A stretch of DNA of 64,000 nucleotides from Achromobacter xylosoxidans (GCF_014490035.1 NZ_CP061008.1:4898001-4962000), one strand, 5' to 3'. Shown: positions 52,516 to 63,442, counted from the stretch's first letter. The notes: a model not told the origin generated them from the letters alone. Program-made: numbers and translations.

Positions 52516-53838
52516 CTAGGCCGCTACCAGGCCCGCGTAAACATCAAAGTAACCCGGGAAGGTCTTGCTGACGCAGCCCGGGTCGAGGATACGGACGGCC
52601 GCCGGCCCGAAAGCCGCCAGCGAGAAGCACATCGCCATGCGGTGGTCGTCCCAGGTGCCGATGTGCGCGTCGCGCCAGGCGTCCTGCGCCGGCGGCGTCA
52701 CGCGCAGCCAATCCGGCCCCGATTCCACCCGCGCACCTAGCTTTTCCAGCTCGGTCTGCATGGCGTGGATGCGGTCGGTTTCCTTGACGCGCCAGCTGCC
52801 GATGTTGCGCAGGCGGCACGGGCCGTCGGCATACAGCGCCAGGGCCGCCGCGGTCATGGCGGCATCCGGGATCAGGTTGAAATCGGTGTCGAAGGCCTTC
52901 AGGCGTTCGCCCTGGGCGACGCGCGCGCCCGACACCTCGATCCAGTCGGGGCCGTAGGTCACAGTGGCGCCCATCTCGGCCAGCGTGTCGGCAAAGGCGA
53001 CATCGCCCTGGATGCTGTCCGCGCCCACGCCGGTCACGCGCAGCGGCCCGCCGCCGATCGCGCCCAGCGCCAGGAAATAGGAAGCCGTCGAGGCGTCGCC
53101 TTCGACCGCGATCCGCCCGGGGCTGCGATAGGCGGCCCCGCCGTCGATGACGAAACGGCTCCAGCCGTCGCGCCGCACCTGCACGCCGAAGCGCGCCATC
53201 AGGTTCAGCGTGATCTCGATGTAGGGCTTGGAGATGAGCTCGCCCAGCACTTCGATCGTGACCGGCTTGCCGCTGCGGCCGGCTTGCAGCGGCGCGGCCA
53301 TCAGCAAGGCGGTGAGGAACTGGCTGGACACAGAACCCTGCACCCGCGTGACAGCATCCGCCGCGATGTCGCCGCGGCCGATGTGCAGCGGCGGATAGCC
53401 AGGCTGGCCCAGGTAGTCGATGCTGGCGCCCAAACCCTTGAGCGCATCGACCAGATCGCCGATGGGACGCTCATGCATGCGCGGCACGCCCGACAGACGG
53501 TAGTCGCCGCCCATCAGCGCCAGCGCCGCGGTCAGCGGCCGGATCGCGGTGCCGGCGTTGCCCATGAACAGGTCGGCGCTTTCCACCGGAAAGCGGCGCA
53601 AGCCCTGCACCGTGACGCTGCCCGCTTCCAGTTCCGACACCTGCACGCCCAGCTGGCGCAAGGCGCCCAGCATGACGCGGGTGTCGTCGGAATCCAGCAA
53701 ACCGGTGATGACCGTGCTGCCCTCGGCGATGGCGGACAGCAGCAGCACGCGATTGGAAATGCTCTTGGAACCCGGCAGGGCAATCACGCCCCGCGCTTGC
53801 CGCACGCGCGGCAGATCGAGATAAGGCAAAGCGCCCAT
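52516..53838 (-). CDS. aroA: 3-phosphoshikimate 1-carboxyvinyltransferase (EPSP synthase)
   Basis: Sixth step of the shikimate pathway. The 440 residues have the family motifs [19 protein letters not shown] near 20, [19 protein letters not shown] near 88 and [18 protein letters not shown] near 240, and a catalytic region [19 protein letters not shown] near 345. The motif [10 protein letters not shown] is of the glyphosate-sensitive class I. The frame is open further upstream, but ATG 53838 is the family start, five bases after the tyrA stop. Confidence 0.96.
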   Translation of the reverse strand: MGALPYLDLPRVRQARGVIALPGSKSISNRVLLLSAIAEGSTVITGLLDSDDTRVMLGALRQLGVQVSELEAGSVTVQGLRRFPVESADLFMGNAGTAIRPLTAALALMGGDYRLSGVPRMHERPIGDLVDALKGLGASIDYLGQPGYPPLHIGRGDIAADAVTRVQGSVSSQFLTALLMAAPLQAGRSGKPVTIEVLGELISKPYIEITLNLMARFGVQVRRDGWSRFVIDGGAAYRSPGRIAVEGDASTASYFLALGAIGGGPLRVTGVGADSIQGDVAFADTLAEMGATVTYGPDWIEVSGARVAQGERLKAFDTDFNLIPDAAMTAAALALYADGPCRLRNIGSWRVKETDRIHAMQTELEKLGARVESGPDWLRVTPPAQDAWRDAHIGTWDDHRMAMCFSLAAFGPAAVRILDPGCVSKTFPGYFDVYAGLVAA

Positions 53839-53843
53839 GTCAG

Positions 53844-54746
53844 CTACTCCTTGCGCCAGTTGCGGCGGGCGCGGGCCGCCGTGTCCAGCAGCGTCAGCAA
53901 AGCCGCGCCATCGCCGTCGGCAATGGCGCGTTCGGCACGGTCCAGCACCGCGCGCACGTCGGCCAGTTCGGCCAGCATCGCATCGCGGTTGGACAGAAAA
54001 ATATCGCGCCACATTTCGGGCGAACCCGCGGCGATACGCGTGAAGTCGCGAAAGCCGCTGCCTGCCAGCGCCAGGCGCGTGGCGGCGTCGGCGGCGTCGG
54101 CCACCTGTTCCATGTATACCGCCGACAGCAGATGCGGCAGATGGCTGACCGAGGCCAGCACCCGGTCATGGGCGTCGGCGTCCATGTCGATCACATCGGC
54201 TCCGCAAGCCTGCCACGCGCGGCGCACCAGCTCCAGGGACGACTCGCCGTTCTCGGCCAAGGGCGTCAGGATCACGGTGCGCTTACGGTACAGGCCGGCA
54301 TCGGCCGCCTCGGGTCCGCTGCGTTCGGCGCCGGCGATGGGATGGCCAGGCACGAATTGCGCGACGCGATCGCCCAGCGCGACCCGCGCGGCCTCGACCA
54401 CTTCGGCCTTGGTACTGCCCCCATCCGTCAGCACGGTATCGGAGCGCAGATGCGCACGCATGCGCGACAGCACGTCGCCCAACCCGCCCACTGGCGTCGC
54501 CAGCAGGATCAAATCGGCGCGCGCCGCGGCTTCCTCGGCCGAAGCAGCCTCGTCGATCAAGCCCAATTCAATGGCGCGGGCCAGCGATTGCGCGTTGCGC
54601 CCTACTCCCAGCACCCGGCCCACCTGCCCCGCCTGGCGCAAGGCCGCGGCGAAGGATCCGCCGATCAGGCCCACTCCTACGACGGCCAATACAGGAATCA
54701 GGGGGCCAGCGGCCCCCTGATCGGATTTCGGTGACGCGTCGTTCAT
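53844..54746 (-). CDS. tyrA: Prephenate dehydrogenase family protein
   Basis: NAD-dependent conversion of prephenate to 4-hydroxyphenylpyruvate (or arogenate to tyrosine). The 300 residues begin with a Rossmann motif [19 protein letters not shown] near 22, then [17 protein letters not shown] near 135 and the catalytic histidine of [17 protein letters not shown] near 200. No chorismate mutase domain is fused; that function is on PheA. The ATG at 54746 overlaps the hisC stop by four bases. Confidence 0.92.
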   Translation of the reverse strand: MNDASPKSDQGAAGPLIPVLAVVGVGLIGGSFAAALRQAGQVGRVLGVGRNAQSLARAIELGLIDEAASAEEAAARADLILLATPVGGLGDVLSRMRAHLRSDTVLTDGGSTKAEVVEAARVALGDRVAQFVPGHPIAGAERSGPEAADAGLYRKRTVILTPLAENGESSLELVRRAWQACGADVIDMDADAHDRVLASVSHLPHLLSAVYMEQVADAADAATRLALAGSGFRDFTRIAAGSPEMWRDIFLSNRDAMLAELADVRAVLDRAERAIADGDGAALLTLLDTAARARRNWRKE

Positions 54747-55864
54747 GCGGACAGGATGGCGGTCAGGGCTTCGATGAACCGCTCGTTTTCCTGCGGCAGT
54801 CCGATGGACACCCGCAGCCACTCCGGCAAGCCGTCGCCGGCGACCGGGCGCACGATCACGCCGCGCTTGAGCAGTTCCAGGTTGATGCGCGGGGCGTCGC
54901 CCACATGCACCAGCACGAAGTTGCCGTAGCTGGGCACGTAGCGCAGCTTCAGGCGCTCGAACGCGGCGCAGAGCTGCGCCTTGCCCGCCTTGTTGGAGGC
55001 ATAGGCCTCTTCCAGGTAGGCCGTGTCGCGCAGCGCGGCGATGGCCGCGGCCTGCGCCAGCGTATTGACGTTGAAGGGCTGGCGCACGCGATTCAGCAGA
55101 TCCGTCAGGGCGGGCTGCGCCACCGCGAAGCCCACGCGCAGCCCCGCCAGGCCGTAGGCCTTGGAGAAGGTGCGCGACACGATCAGGTTGGGATAGCGGC
55201 GCACCAGCGCGGTGCTGTCGAAGCGGAACTCGGGATCGAGGTACTCGTTGTAGGCCTCGTCCAGCACCACCGTGACGCGATCGCCGTGGGCGGCGTGGAC
55301 GCGCTCCAGGAAGGCCGCGATCTGGTCGCCCGGCACGAAGGTGCCGGTGGGGTTGTTCGGGTTGGCGATGAACAGCAGCCGCGTGTCGTCGGCGATGGCA
55401 TCGAACATCGCGTCCAGGTCATGGCCATAGTCCTTGGCCGGCACCACGATGTGGCGCGCGCCGCGCGCCTGGGTGGCCAGGCGGTAGACCGCGAACGAAT
55501 GCTGCGCATAGACCGCCGACACGCCCGGCTCCAGCAGCGCCAGCGCCGCGATTTCCAGGATGTCATTGGAGCCGTTGCCCAGCGTGACCCAGCTCATCGG
55601 CACGCCATAGCGTTCAGCCAGCGCCGACTTCAGGTCGAAGCCGTTGGGATCGGGATAGCGCGCCAGCGACTCGGCCGCGGCCAGCATCGCCTCGCGCGCC
55701 GACTTGGGCATGCCCAGCGGGTTTTCATTGGACGCCAGCTTGACGATGCCGGCCGGGTCCAGCCCGAATTCGCGGGCCAGTTCTTCGATGGGCTTGCCCG
55801 CCTGGTAAGGCGCGATGGCGCTGACGTGCGCCGGAGCAACGAGGGGCTTGGATGCGGTGGTCAT
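54743..55864 (-). CDS. hisC: Histidinol-phosphate / aromatic aminotransferase
   Basis: PLP aminotransferase, 373 residues, with LASNENPLGMPKSAREAML near 47, FIANPNNPTGTFVPGDQ near 165 and the cofactor lysine in SRTFSKAYGLAGLRVGF near 230. It sits between tyrA and pheA, so it probably acts on aromatic 2-oxo acids as well as, or instead of, histidinol phosphate. The ATG at 55864 is used; a GTG at 55879 overlaps the pheA stop (GTGA) and would add five residues, an equally plausible start. Confidence 0.92.
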   Translation of the reverse strand: MTTASKPLVAPAHVSAIAPYQAGKPIEELAREFGLDPAGIVKLASNENPLGMPKSAREAMLAAAESLARYPDPNGFDLKSALAERYGVPMSWVTLGNGSNDILEIAALALLEPGVSAVYAQHSFAVYRLATQARGARHIVVPAKDYGHDLDAMFDAIADDTRLLFIANPNNPTGTFVPGDQIAAFLERVHAAHGDRVTVVLDEAYNEYLDPEFRFDSTALVRRYPNLIVSRTFSKAYGLAGLRVGFAVAQPALTDLLNRVRQPFNVNTLAQAAAIAALRDTAYLEEAYASNKAGKAQLCAAFERLKLRYVPSYGNFVLVHVGDAPRINLELLKRGVIVRPVAGDGLPEWLRVSIGLPQENERFIEALTAILSA

Positions 55865-55875
55865 GTCGGAAGGGC

Positions 55876-56961
55876 TCACGGCGCCGGGTAGGAACCCAGC
55901 ACTTTCAGGTAGGCAACCTGCGCCTGCAAGGCGGCCAGGGCGCGTTCAACGTTCGGATCATTGCGGTGACCCAGGACGTCCACATAAAAATAGTATTCCC
56001 ACTGGCCGGTACGGGCCGGCCGCGACTCGAAGCGCGTCATGGACACGCCGTTGGCCGCCAGCGGCGCCAGCATTTCGTAGACGGCGCCAGCGCGGTTCGG
56101 CACGGCCAGGATCAGGCTGGTCTTGTCCTTGCCGCTGACCAGCGGTTCGATGTTGCCGATCGCCAGGAAGCGCGTGCGGTTGTGCGGGTCGTCCTGAATG
56201 CCTGCGGCCACGATCTGCAGGTTCCAGGCGGGCGCCGCCACTTCGCCGGCGATCGCCGCGATGCTCGGGTCGCCGGCTGCCGCGCGCGCGGCCTCGGAAT
56301 TGCTGGACGCGGCCACGCGGGCCACGTCGGGATAGTTGCGCGTGAGCCAGCCCTGGCACTGGGCCAGCGCCTGCGGGTGCGCGGAAATCGTCTTGATGCC
56401 GTCCATGCTGCCGGACTGCGACATCAGGCAGTGGCGTATCACCAGCGAACGCTCGCCCAGGATCTTCAGCGGTGTGTTCAGCAGCAGATCCAGGCTGCGG
56501 TTGACCGCGCCTTCGGTGGAGTTCTCGACCGGGACCATGCCGACGTCGGCCTGCCCCGCCTCGACGGCGCGGAACACTTCATCGAACGAAGCGCACGGCA
56601 GCTTCTGCACGGCGTGGCCGAAATGCTCCTGCGCGGCCTGCTCCGAGAACGAGCCCTGCGGCCCCAGGAAGGCGACCGTCATGCCGCGCTCCAGGCCGCG
56701 GCAGGCCGAGATGATTTCGGTCCAGACCGCGGCCACGCCGGTGTTCGGGAACGGGCCGGGATTGGTCTGTTGCAGACGGCGGATGACCTCGGCTTCGCGC
56801 TCGGGGCGCAACACGGGGCCATCGGCATTCGCGGCGTGCTTGGCCTCGCCCACTTCCAGCGCGGCGCTTGCGCGCTGCGTCAGGAGGTCGAGGATCTGGG
56901 CGTCCAACGCGTCGATGCGCTGACGCAGGGGGAGCAGCTTGCGCTGCAGATCGTCATCCAT
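55876..56961 (-). CDS. pheA: Bifunctional chorismate mutase / prephenate dehydratase
   Basis: Makes phenylpyruvate from chorismate. The 361 residues comprise an AroQ mutase domain (1-90, [19 protein letters not shown]), a dehydratase domain (95-270, [18 protein letters not shown] and [19 protein letters not shown]) and an ACT domain for phenylalanine feedback (from 280) containing ESRP ([20 protein letters not shown]). The start overlaps the serC end by eight bases. Confidence 0.96.
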   Translation of the reverse strand: MDDDLQRKLLPLRQRIDALDAQILDLLTQRASAALEVGEAKHAANADGPVLRPEREAEVIRRLQQTNPGPFPNTGVAAVWTEIISACRGLERGMTVAFLGPQGSFSEQAAQEHFGHAVQKLPCASFDEVFRAVEAGQADVGMVPVENSTEGAVNRSLDLLLNTPLKILGERSLVIRHCLMSQSGSMDGIKTISAHPQALAQCQGWLTRNYPDVARVAASSNSEAARAAAGDPSIAAIAGEVAAPAWNLQIVAAGIQDDPHNRTRFLAIGNIEPLVSGKDKTSLILAVPNRAGAVYEMLAPLAANGVSMTRFESRPARTGQWEYYFYVDVLGHRNDPNVERALAALQAQVAYLKVLGSYPAP

Positions 56962-58084
56962 AGCGACGCTCGAATTCCTTGAGGTACTCGACCAGCGCCG
57001 CGACCCCGGCCAGGGGCACCGCGTTGTAGATCGAGGCGCGCATGCCGCCCACGCTCTTGTGGCCCTTGAGCTGCGTCAGGCCGGCCGCGTCCGCGCCTTG
57101 CAGGAAGGCGTCGTTGAGCGATTCGTCGCGCAGCACGAACGGCACGTTCATGCGCGAACGCACGGGTGCGTGAATGGGGTTGCGGTAGAAGCTGGTGCTG
57201 TCCAGATAGCCGTACAGCAGATCGGCCTTGGCCTTGTTCGCGGCTTCCATGCCGGCCACGCCGCCATTGGCCTTGACCCACTTGAACACCAGGCCGGCGA
57301 CGTAGATGGCGAAGGTGGGCGGGGTGTTGTAGCGCGAGTGTTCGGCTGCCACGTTGGCGTAGTCGAACGCGGACGGGCAGATCGGCAAGGCGTGGCCGAT
57401 CAGGTCGCGGCGCGCGATGACCATGGTCACGCCCGCCGGGCCGGCGTTCTTCTGCGCGCCAGCGTACATCATGCCGCAGCGCGTCACGTCCATCGGACGC
57501 GACAGGAAATGCGAGGACGCGTCGACGACCAGCGGCACGTCGGGGGCGCCCAGCGCGGCGGTGTCGGGCCAGTCCATGAACTCGACGCCGCCGATGGTTT
57601 CATTGCTGCACAGGTGCAGATAGGCCGAATCCTGGCGCACTTGCCAGGTATCGACCGGCGGCACCCAGGTCAGCGGCGCCTGCTCGCGGCCATCCAGCTG
57701 GATGGCCTGCTCGCTGCTTGCCGCCACATGGGTGCTGCCGTAGCGGCCGGCTTCCTTGTACGAACGCTTGGACCAATGGCCCGTCACGACGAAGTCGGCC
57801 GCCGGCGTACCGCGGCGTCCCATGAGATTCATGGGGACGATGGCGTTTTCCCCGGAACCGCCGCCCTGCATGAACATGACGGCGTAATCCGCCGGCAGTC
57901 CAAGCAGGTCACGCAGATCGGACTCGGCTTCATCGCAGATCTGCACGAAATGCTTGCCGCGATGGCTCATTTCCATCACGGACATGCCGCTGCCGTGCCA
58001 GTCCAGCATTTCCGCAGCGGCTTGCTGCAGCACCACCTCGGGCAAGGCCGAGGGGCCTGCCGAGAAGTTCCAGGGGCGGGCCAT
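56954..58084 (-). CDS. serC: Phosphoserine aminotransferase
   Basis: Transaminates 3-phosphohydroxypyruvate to phosphoserine, and acts in pyridoxal phosphate synthesis. The 376 residues have [21 protein letters not shown] at the start, the family segment EMSHRGKHF near 40 and the cofactor lysine in [18 protein letters not shown] near 205. It overlaps the gyrA stop codon by one base (TAATG) and the pheA start by eight, so translation is coupled. Confidence 0.96.
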   Translation of the reverse strand: MARPWNFSAGPSALPEVVLQQAAAEMLDWHGSGMSVMEMSHRGKHFVQICDEAESDLRDLLGLPADYAVMFMQGGGSGENAIVPMNLMGRRGTPAADFVVTGHWSKRSYKEAGRYGSTHVAASSEQAIQLDGREQAPLTWVPPVDTWQVRQDSAYLHLCSNETIGGVEFMDWPDTAALGAPDVPLVVDASSHFLSRPMDVTRCGMMYAGAQKNAGPAGVTMVIARRDLIGHALPICPSAFDYANVAAEHSRYNTPPTFAIYVAGLVFKWVKANGGVAGMEAANKAKADLLYGYLDSTSFYRNPIHAPVRSRMNVPFVLRDESLNDAFLQGADAAGLTQLKGHKSVGGMRASIYNAVPLAGVAALVEYLKEFERRYG

Positions 58085-60753
58085 TATTGCTCCGTAGGTT
58101 CCGTCGAATCCGTCGAGTCCGCAGCGCCGTTGTCGTCGCCGCCATCCGCGTCCTGGCCGTCTTCGCCCAGGTCGCCGTCATCGTCCGCATCGCTTTCCAC
58201 GACGCGACGCACGCCGGACAGGGAACTGCCGTCGTCGACGTTGATGAGCGTGACGCCTTGCGTGGCGCGGCCCATTTCGCGGATTTCAGAGACGCGGGTG
58301 CGCACCAGCACGCCGCCGGTCGTGATCAGCATGATCTCGTCCGAAGGCATGACCAGCACGGCGCCCACGACCTTGCCGTTGCGCGAGCTGGTCTGGATGG
58401 CGATCATGCCCTTGGTGCCGCGGCCGTGGCGCGTGTACTCGGTGATCGGCGTGCGCTTGCCGTAACCGTTTTCGGTGGCGGTCAGCACGCTTTGCGTTTC
58501 GTCGCCAGCCACGAGCAGCGCGATGACGGTCTGGGTGTCTTCCAGCATCATGCCGCGCACGCCACGGGCGTTGCGGCCCATCGGACGCACGTCGTTCTCG
58601 TCGAAGCGCACGGCCTTGCCGGCGTCCGAGAACAGCATGACGTCATGCTGGCCGTCGGTCAGGTCGGCGCCAATCAGGTAGTCGCCGTCGTCCAGGTCCA
58701 CGGCGATGATGCCGGCCTTGCGCGGGTTGGAGAAGTCGGACAGCGGGGTCTTCTTGACCGTACCGCGCGAGGTCGCCATGAAGACGTAGTGGTCTTCGCT
58801 GAATTCCTTGACCGGCAACACCACGGTGATCTTCTCGCCTTCGGCCAACGGGAACATGTTGACGATGGGCTTGCCGCGCGAATTGCGCGTGCCTTGCGGC
58901 ACTTCCCAGACCTTCAGCCAGTACACGCGGCCGCGGTTGGAGAAGCACAGCAGGAAGTCGTGCGTGTTGGCGATGAACAACTGGTCGATCCAGTCGTTTT
59001 CCTTCATGGCCGTGGCCTGCTTGCCGCGTCCGCCACGCTTTTGCGAGCGGTACTCGGACAGCGGCTGGCTCTTGATGTAGCCGCCGTGCGACAGGGTCAC
59101 GACCATGTCGGTCGGGGTGATCAGGTCTTCGGTGTCGAGCTCGGTGGCGTTGAGTTCGATTTCCGAGCGGCGCGTATCCTTCGCGCCGGTCGAGAACTCC
59201 GCCTTGATGGCCTGCAGCTCTTCGCCAATGATCGTGGTGATGCGCTCGGGGCGCGCCAGGATATCCAGCAGGTCGGCGATGGTGGACATGATGTCCTTGT
59301 ATTCGCCGACGATCTTGTCCTGCTCCAGCCCGGTCAGGCGTTGCAGGCGCATGTTCAGGATTTCCTGGGCCTGCGTGTCGCTCAGGCGGTACAGGCCGTC
59401 GCCCTGGAGGCCGAACTCGGCGCCCAGGTCGTCCGGACGGAAGGCCGCGCGGCCTCCCGGCGTATCGCCGTCGGCGCGCGACAGCATTTCGCGCACCAGC
59501 GACGAATCCCACGACTTCGCCATCAGTTCCTGGCGCGCGACCGGGGGGGTCGGCGCCGCCTTGATGATGGCGATGAAATCGTCGATGTTGGCGAGCGCGA
59601 CGGCCAGGCCTTCCAGCACGTGGCCGCGTTCGCGGGCCTTGCGCAGTTGGAACACCGTGCGGCGCGTGACCACTTCGCGGCGATGCTGCAGGAAGTAGTC
59701 GATCATCTGCTTCAGGTTGAGCAGGCGGGGCTGGCCGTCGACCAGCGCCACCAGGTTCATCCCGAAGGTGTCTTGCAGTTGCGTGTTCTTATAGAGGTTG
59801 TTCAGGACAACCTCGGGAACCTCGCCGCGCTTGAGCTCGATGACCAGGCGCATCCCGTCCTTGTCCGACTCGTCGCGGATGTCCGAGATGCCTTCGATCT
59901 TCTTGTCGTTGACGAGCTCGGCGATGCGTTCCTGCAGCGTCTTCTTGTTGACCTGGTAGGGGATCGCGTCGACCACGATGGCCTGGCGGTTGCCCTTCTC
60001 CATGTCTTCGAAGTGGGTCTTGGCGCGCATGATGACGCGGCCGCGACCGGTGCGATAGCCTTCGCGCACGCCGGACATGCCGTAGATGATGCCGCCGGTG
60101 GGGAAATCGGGGGCCGGGATGAGCTCCATGAGCTCATCGACCGAGCAGCCGGGATTGCGCAGGCAGTACAGGCAGCCGTCGACCACTTCCTGGAGGTTGT
60201 GGGGCGGAATGTTGGTGGCCATGCCCACCGCGATGCCCGAGCTGCCGTTGACCAGCAGGTTGGGCAGGCGCGACGGCAACAGCAGCGGTTCTTGTTCGCT
60301 GCCGTCGTAATTGGGGCCAAAGTCCACCGTTTCCTGGTCGATATCGGCCAGCAATTCGTGGGCGATCTTGGCCAGGCGGATTTCGGTGTAACGCATCGCC
60401 GCGGCGTTATCGCCGTCGATCGAGCCGAAGTTGCCCTGGCCGTCGACCAGCATGTAGCGCATGGAAAAATCCTGCGCCATGCGGACGATGGTGTCGTAGA
60501 CGGACTGGTCGCCGTGGGGGTGGTATTTACCGATGACGTCCCCGACGATACGCGCCGACTTCTTATAGGCGCGGTTCCAGTCGTTGTTCAGTTCGTGCAT
60601 CGCGTAGAGCACGCGCCGGTGGACAGGCTTGAGGCCGTCCCGCACATCCGGTAGCGCCCGCCCGACGATCACGCTCATCGCGTAATCGAGGTAACTGCGG
60701 CGCATCTCTTCTTCCAGCGATACCGGAAGCGTCTCCTTGGCAAAGGAATCCAT
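58084..60753 (-). CDS. gyrA: DNA gyrase subunit A
   Basis: Breaking-rejoining subunit of gyrase, target of quinolones. The 889 residues number exactly as E. coli at the N-terminus: catalytic Tyr122 in [11 protein letters not shown], quinolone region [18 protein letters not shown] with Gln83, Ser84 and Asp87. The C-terminal beta-pinwheel carries the GyrA box QKRGGRGKQ near 565 and the end is strongly acidic ([18 protein letters not shown]). No Shine-Dalgarno site is seen before the ATG at 60753. It opens the run serC-pheA-hisC-tyrA-aroA-cmk. Confidence 0.98.
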   Translation of the reverse strand: MDSFAKETLPVSLEEEMRRSYLDYAMSVIVGRALPDVRDGLKPVHRRVLYAMHELNNDWNRAYKKSARIVGDVIGKYHPHGDQSVYDTIVRMAQDFSMRYMLVDGQGNFGSIDGDNAAAMRYTEIRLAKIAHELLADIDQETVDFGPNYDGSEQEPLLLPSRLPNLLVNGSSGIAVGMATNIPPHNLQEVVDGCLYCLRNPGCSVDELMELIPAPDFPTGGIIYGMSGVREGYRTGRGRVIMRAKTHFEDMEKGNRQAIVVDAIPYQVNKKTLQERIAELVNDKKIEGISDIRDESDKDGMRLVIELKRGEVPEVVLNNLYKNTQLQDTFGMNLVALVDGQPRLLNLKQMIDYFLQHRREVVTRRTVFQLRKARERGHVLEGLAVALANIDDFIAIIKAAPTPPVARQELMAKSWDSSLVREMLSRADGDTPGGRAAFRPDDLGAEFGLQGDGLYRLSDTQAQEILNMRLQRLTGLEQDKIVGEYKDIMSTIADLLDILARPERITTIIGEELQAIKAEFSTGAKDTRRSEIELNATELDTEDLITPTDMVVTLSHGGYIKSQPLSEYRSQKRGGRGKQATAMKENDWIDQLFIANTHDFLLCFSNRGRVYWLKVWEVPQGTRNSRGKPIVNMFPLAEGEKITVVLPVKEFSEDHYVFMATSRGTVKKTPLSDFSNPRKAGIIAVDLDDGDYLIGADLTDGQHDVMLFSDAGKAVRFDENDVRPMGRNARGVRGMMLEDTQTVIALLVAGDETQSVLTATENGYGKRTPITEYTRHGRGTKGMIAIQTSSRNGKVVGAVLVMPSDEIMLITTGGVLVRTRVSEIREMGRATQGVTLINVDDGSSLSGVRRVVESDADDDGDLGEDGQDADGGDDNGAADSTDSTEPTEQ

Positions 60754-60805
60754 ATATATAACGACAGAATCGTGTAAGGAGGAACCCGGGCCGGGTAAAC
60801 AGGAA

Positions 60806-60835
60806 ATTCTATCATCCGATTCCCGTAGAGGTCAG
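60806..60835 (-). promoter_or_regulatory. Probable gyrA promoter
   Basis: On the minus strand CTGACC (60830-60835) and TAGAAT (60806-60811) are 18 bases apart; the message would have a leader of about 46 bases. Just downstream lies the palindrome ACCCGGGCCGGGT (60784-60796). Confidence 0.55.
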
Positions 60836-61064
60836 AAGGCGCTCCCCAAGTAGCGCCTCGACCGGCCGGAGCGGAAGATATGGGGCGGCGACCGACCGCG
60901 CGTCCGCCCGCGTCCCGCGACCCTGTTGTCAAAAACCAACATGGAAAACCGAAGGAGCGCCGAAAACGTCATATCCAGCGCCAATGCGCCTCTCCAGGGA
61001 AGCCAAAGCCCCCCAAATGCCTTAAGATTGTTTCCAGCACGCAGGAAACCCAGTAGCTATTCCT
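60836..61064. other. Intergenic stretch between gyrA and ompA, nothing further recognised
   Basis: Between the two divergent promoters there is sequence without convincing coding potential; the short open frames lack ribosome sites. No RNA gene, repeat or operator was recognised. It is long enough to hold regulatory sites for the strongly expressed ompA gene. Confidence 0.5.
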
Positions 61065-61092
61065 TTGAACCAGCTCTTGGCGTTGCTATACT
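61065..61092 (+). promoter_or_regulatory. Sigma-70 promoter of ompA
   Basis: TTGAAC (61065-61070) and TATACT (61087-61092) with a 16-base spacer. Transcription near 61099 would give a leader of about 69 bases that ends in the strong GAGGAGAAAC site before the ATG. Confidence 0.75.
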
Positions 61093-61167
61093 GGCCCCGT
61101 TTTCCTGATATGCGGCGGGGGTTCGCTGCGAGTCACTTATCCAGCTTCAAGCTCAACGAGGAGAAAC

Positions 61168-61749
61168 ATGAACAAACCCTCCAAATTCGCTCTGGCGCTC
61201 GCCTTCGCCGCCGTCACGGCCTCTGGTGTAGCTTCCGCGCAAACCGTGGACAACTGGCGCAACCCGTTCGGTGACGTTTGGAAGAACGGCACGAACGAAC
61301 TGTGCTGGCGCGATGCATTCTGGACCCCGGCCACCGGCATCCCCGGTTGCGACGGCGTTCCGGTTGCACAACAGAAGGCGAAGCCGGCCCCGATGGCGGC
61401 CAAGGTCGTGTTCAATGCTGACACGTTCTTCGACTTCGACAAGTCGACGCTGAAGCCCGAAGGCCGTCAGCTGCTGGACCAAGTCGCCCAGCAAGCTCGC
61501 GGTATCGACCTCGAAACCATCATTGCTGTGGGCCACACCGACTCGATCGGTACGGAAGCCTACAACCAGAAGCTGTCCGAGCGCCGCGCCGCTTCGGTCA
61601 AGACCTACCTGGTCAGCAAGGGTATCGACCCGAACCGTATCTACACGGAAGGCAAGGGTGAGCTGAACCCGATCGCTTCCAACAAGACGAAGGAAGGCCG
61701 CGCCCAAAACCGTCGCGTTGAGATCGAAATCGTGGGTAGCCGCAAGTAA
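61168..61749 (+). CDS. ompA: OmpA family outer-membrane protein (short form)
   Basis: Outer-membrane/peptidoglycan linking protein of 193 residues. A signal peptide ends in ASGVASAQ near 24. A short Trp/Cys-containing segment (NWRNPFGDVWKNGTNELCW) follows in place of an eight-strand barrel, and the C-terminal OmpA domain spans about 80-190 with FFDFDKSTLKPEGRQLLD and the peptidoglycan motif YNQKLSERRAASVKTYL. The form is typical of Bordetella and Achromobacter. Codons are of the highly expressed type, matching its strong promoter, ribosome site and terminator. Confidence 0.94.
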   Translation: MNKPSKFALALAFAAVTASGVASAQTVDNWRNPFGDVWKNGTNELCWRDAFWTPATGIPGCDGVPVAQQKAKPAPMAAKVVFNADTFFDFDKSTLKPEGRQLLDQVAQQARGIDLETIIAVGHTDSIGTEAYNQKLSERRAASVKTYLVSKGIDPNRIYTEGKGELNPIASNKTKEGRAQNRRVEIEIVGSRK

Positions 61750-61769
61750 TTGCTGGACTAGCTACAATA

Positions 61770-61800
61770 AGGGGGCCTCGCATAGCGAGGCCCTTTTTTT
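61770..61800 (+). terminator. Rho-independent terminator of ompA
   Basis: GGGCCTCG pairs with CGAGGCCC around CATAG-type loop bases and is followed by TTTTTTTT. It is 21 bases after the stop codon. Confidence 0.95.
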
Positions 61801-61865
61801 CGCCAGCCACGCACCAAAGCGGTGCAGGGCTGCGCCGCCCCTCCCTCGCCCGGCGCGACGGACCC

Positions 61866-61879
61866 CTCTATATATAGAG
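61866..61879. promoter_or_regulatory. Perfect palindrome in the ubiG promoter region
   Basis: CTCTATATATAGAG is a 14-bp perfect palindrome, followed by a partial copy (TCATAGAG). It is 31 bases before the ubiG ATG and includes TATATA, which could be a -10 box; the rest of a promoter is unclear. Confidence 0.4.
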
Positions 61880-61909
61880 TCATAGAGTCGCCTTACGCTG
61901 AACCTGCCC

Positions 61910-62638
61910 ATGACTACGCAAACTCACGACACCGCCCGCCCCGCCATCAACGCCGACCAGGCCGAAATCGACAAGTTCGGCGCCCTGGCCAGCCGCTGGT
62001 GGGATCCCGAAAGCGAGTTCAAGCCTCTGCACGCCATCAACCCGCTGCGGCTGGAATGGATCCAGGAATGCGCAGGCAGCCTGGCGGGCAAGAAGGTGCT
62101 GGACGTGGGCTGCGGCGGCGGCATCCTGTCCGAAGCCATGGCGCGCAGCGGCGCCGAGGTCACCGGCATCGACCTGGCCGACAAGTCCCTGAAGGTGGCT
62201 CGCCTGCATGGCCTGGAATCCGGCGTGAAGGTGGAGTACCGCAAGGTTCCCGTAGAGGAACTCGCAGCGGAACAACCCGGTCAGTACGACGTGGTGACCT
62301 GCATGGAAATGCTGGAACACGTGCCGGACCCGGCGTCCGTCGTGCGCGCCTGCTCGACCCTGGTCAAACCGGGCGGCTGGGTGTTCTTTTCGACGCTGAA
62401 CCGTAATCCCAAGTCCTTCCTGTTCGCCATCGTGGGCGCCGAATATGTCCTGCGCCTGCTGCCGCGCGGCACGCACAGCTATGACCAGTTCATCAAGCCC
62501 AGCGAGCTGTCGGCGGCCGCGCGCGGCGCCAACCTGGAACCGGTCAGCATGCGCGGCATGGAATACAACCCGATCACCCAGATCTACACCCTGTCGTCCG
62601 ACACCTCGGTCAACTACCTGATGGCTACCCGCAAATGA
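61910..62638 (+). CDS. ubiG: Ubiquinone biosynthesis O-methyltransferase UbiG
   Basis: SAM-dependent enzyme that performs both O-methylations in ubiquinone synthesis. The 242 residues show [30 protein letters not shown] near 20-48 (ends quoted), the SAM motif [19 protein letters not shown] near 65 and [12 protein letters not shown] near 128. It overlaps gph by four bases (ATGA). Confidence 0.96.
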   Translation: MTTQTHDTARPAINADQAEIDKFGALASRWWDPESEFKPLHAINPLRLEWIQECAGSLAGKKVLDVGCGGGILSEAMARSGAEVTGIDLADKSLKVARLHGLESGVKVEYRKVPVEELAAEQPGQYDVVTCMEMLEHVPDPASVVRACSTLVKPGGWVFFSTLNRNPKSFLFAIVGAEYVLRLLPRGTHSYDQFIKPSELSAAARGANLEPVSMRGMEYNPITQIYTLSSDTSVNYLMATRK

Positions 62639-63309
62639 GCGCCCTGATCCTGTTCGACTTCGACGGCACGCTGGCCGACACCGCCCCCGACCTGGCCGCC
62701 GCGGCCAACCGCCAGCGCACCCGCAAGGGCCTGGAACCGATGCCCTACGAGGCCTTGCGTCCGGTCGCATCCCAGGGCGCGCGCGGCCTGCTGCGCGTGG
62801 CGCTGGACCTGAAACCGGGCGACGCCGACTACGAGCCCACCCGCCTTCAGTTCCTGGAAGACTACGCCGCCGGCTCGACCGTCCACAGCAAGCTGTTTCC
62901 CGGCATCGAAGCGCTGCTGGCGGACATCCGCAGCCGCGGACTGTCCTGGGGCATCGTGACCAACAAGGTCACCTATCTGACGCTGCCCATCGTCGAATAC
63001 CTGGACCTGACGCGCGACAGCGCGGTCCTGGTCTGCGGCGACACCACGGCGCACGCCAAGCCGCACCCGCTGCCGCTGCAGCACGCCGCGCGCGAAGCCG
63101 GCTTCGCCGTAGACCGCTGCGTCTATGTCGGCGACGACCTGCGCGACATCCAGGCCGCGCACGCGGCAGGCATGCCCGCGGTGGCGGCCGCTTACGGCTA
63201 CGTCGGCGAGGACGACAACATCACGGCCTGGGAAGCGGAAACCTGCGCCAATACCCCCGCGGAACTCTGGTCCGCCATCCATCCGCTGCTGCCCAGCGAT
63301 CTGCGCTAA
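62635..63309 (+). CDS. gph: HAD hydrolase, phosphoglycolate phosphatase
   Basis: Dephosphorylates 2-phosphoglycolate formed in DNA repair and related sugar phosphates. The 224 residues have the HAD motifs [16 protein letters not shown] near 6, II VTNK near 108, the Lys region [11 protein letters not shown] near 140 and [14 protein letters not shown] near 163. The pair ubiG-gph with a four-base overlap is common in betaproteobacteria. A GC-rich hairpin follows. Confidence 0.93.
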   Translation: MSALILFDFDGTLADTAPDLAAAANRQRTRKGLEPMPYEALRPVASQGARGLLRVALDLKPGDADYEPTRLQFLEDYAAGSTVHSKLFPGIEALLADIRSRGLSWGIVTNKVTYLTLPIVEYLDLTRDSAVLVCGDTTAHAKPHPLPLQHAAREAGFAVDRCVYVGDDLRDIQAAHAAGMPAVAAAYGYVGEDDNITAWEAETCANTPAELWSAIHPLLPSDLR

Positions 63310-63319
63310 GTCTGCACGG

Positions 63320-63340
63320 CCGGGCCGCCATGCGGCCCGG
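63320..63340 (+). terminator. GC-rich hairpin after gph
   Basis: CCGGGCCGC-CAT-GCGGCCCGG is a perfect 9-bp stem ten bases after the gph stop; only scattered T follow, so termination is probable but not certain. Confidence 0.6.
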
Positions 63341-63423
63341 TTCCGGCCTTTTGGTTGTTCGCAGGAATTAGTTGAGTTACCCGAACAATATTTCCGACAC
63401 CAGGGTCTTTATCCTGAAACCAT

Positions 63424-63442
63424 AGTCACTTAAAGTGTGACT
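63424..63442. promoter_or_regulatory. Inverted repeat upstream of the MFS gene, candidate operator
   Basis: AGTCAC-N7-GTGACT (6+6 bp) lies about 210 bases before the MFS start in a 345-base non-coding stretch. The surroundings are AT-rich and could hold a promoter. The rest of 63341-63654 shows nothing recognisable. Confidence 0.4.

Noticed and set aside
58087..60654. Open frame of 855 codons opposite gyrA
   Set aside because: Antisense shadow of gyrA; no domain recognised and no ribosome site.
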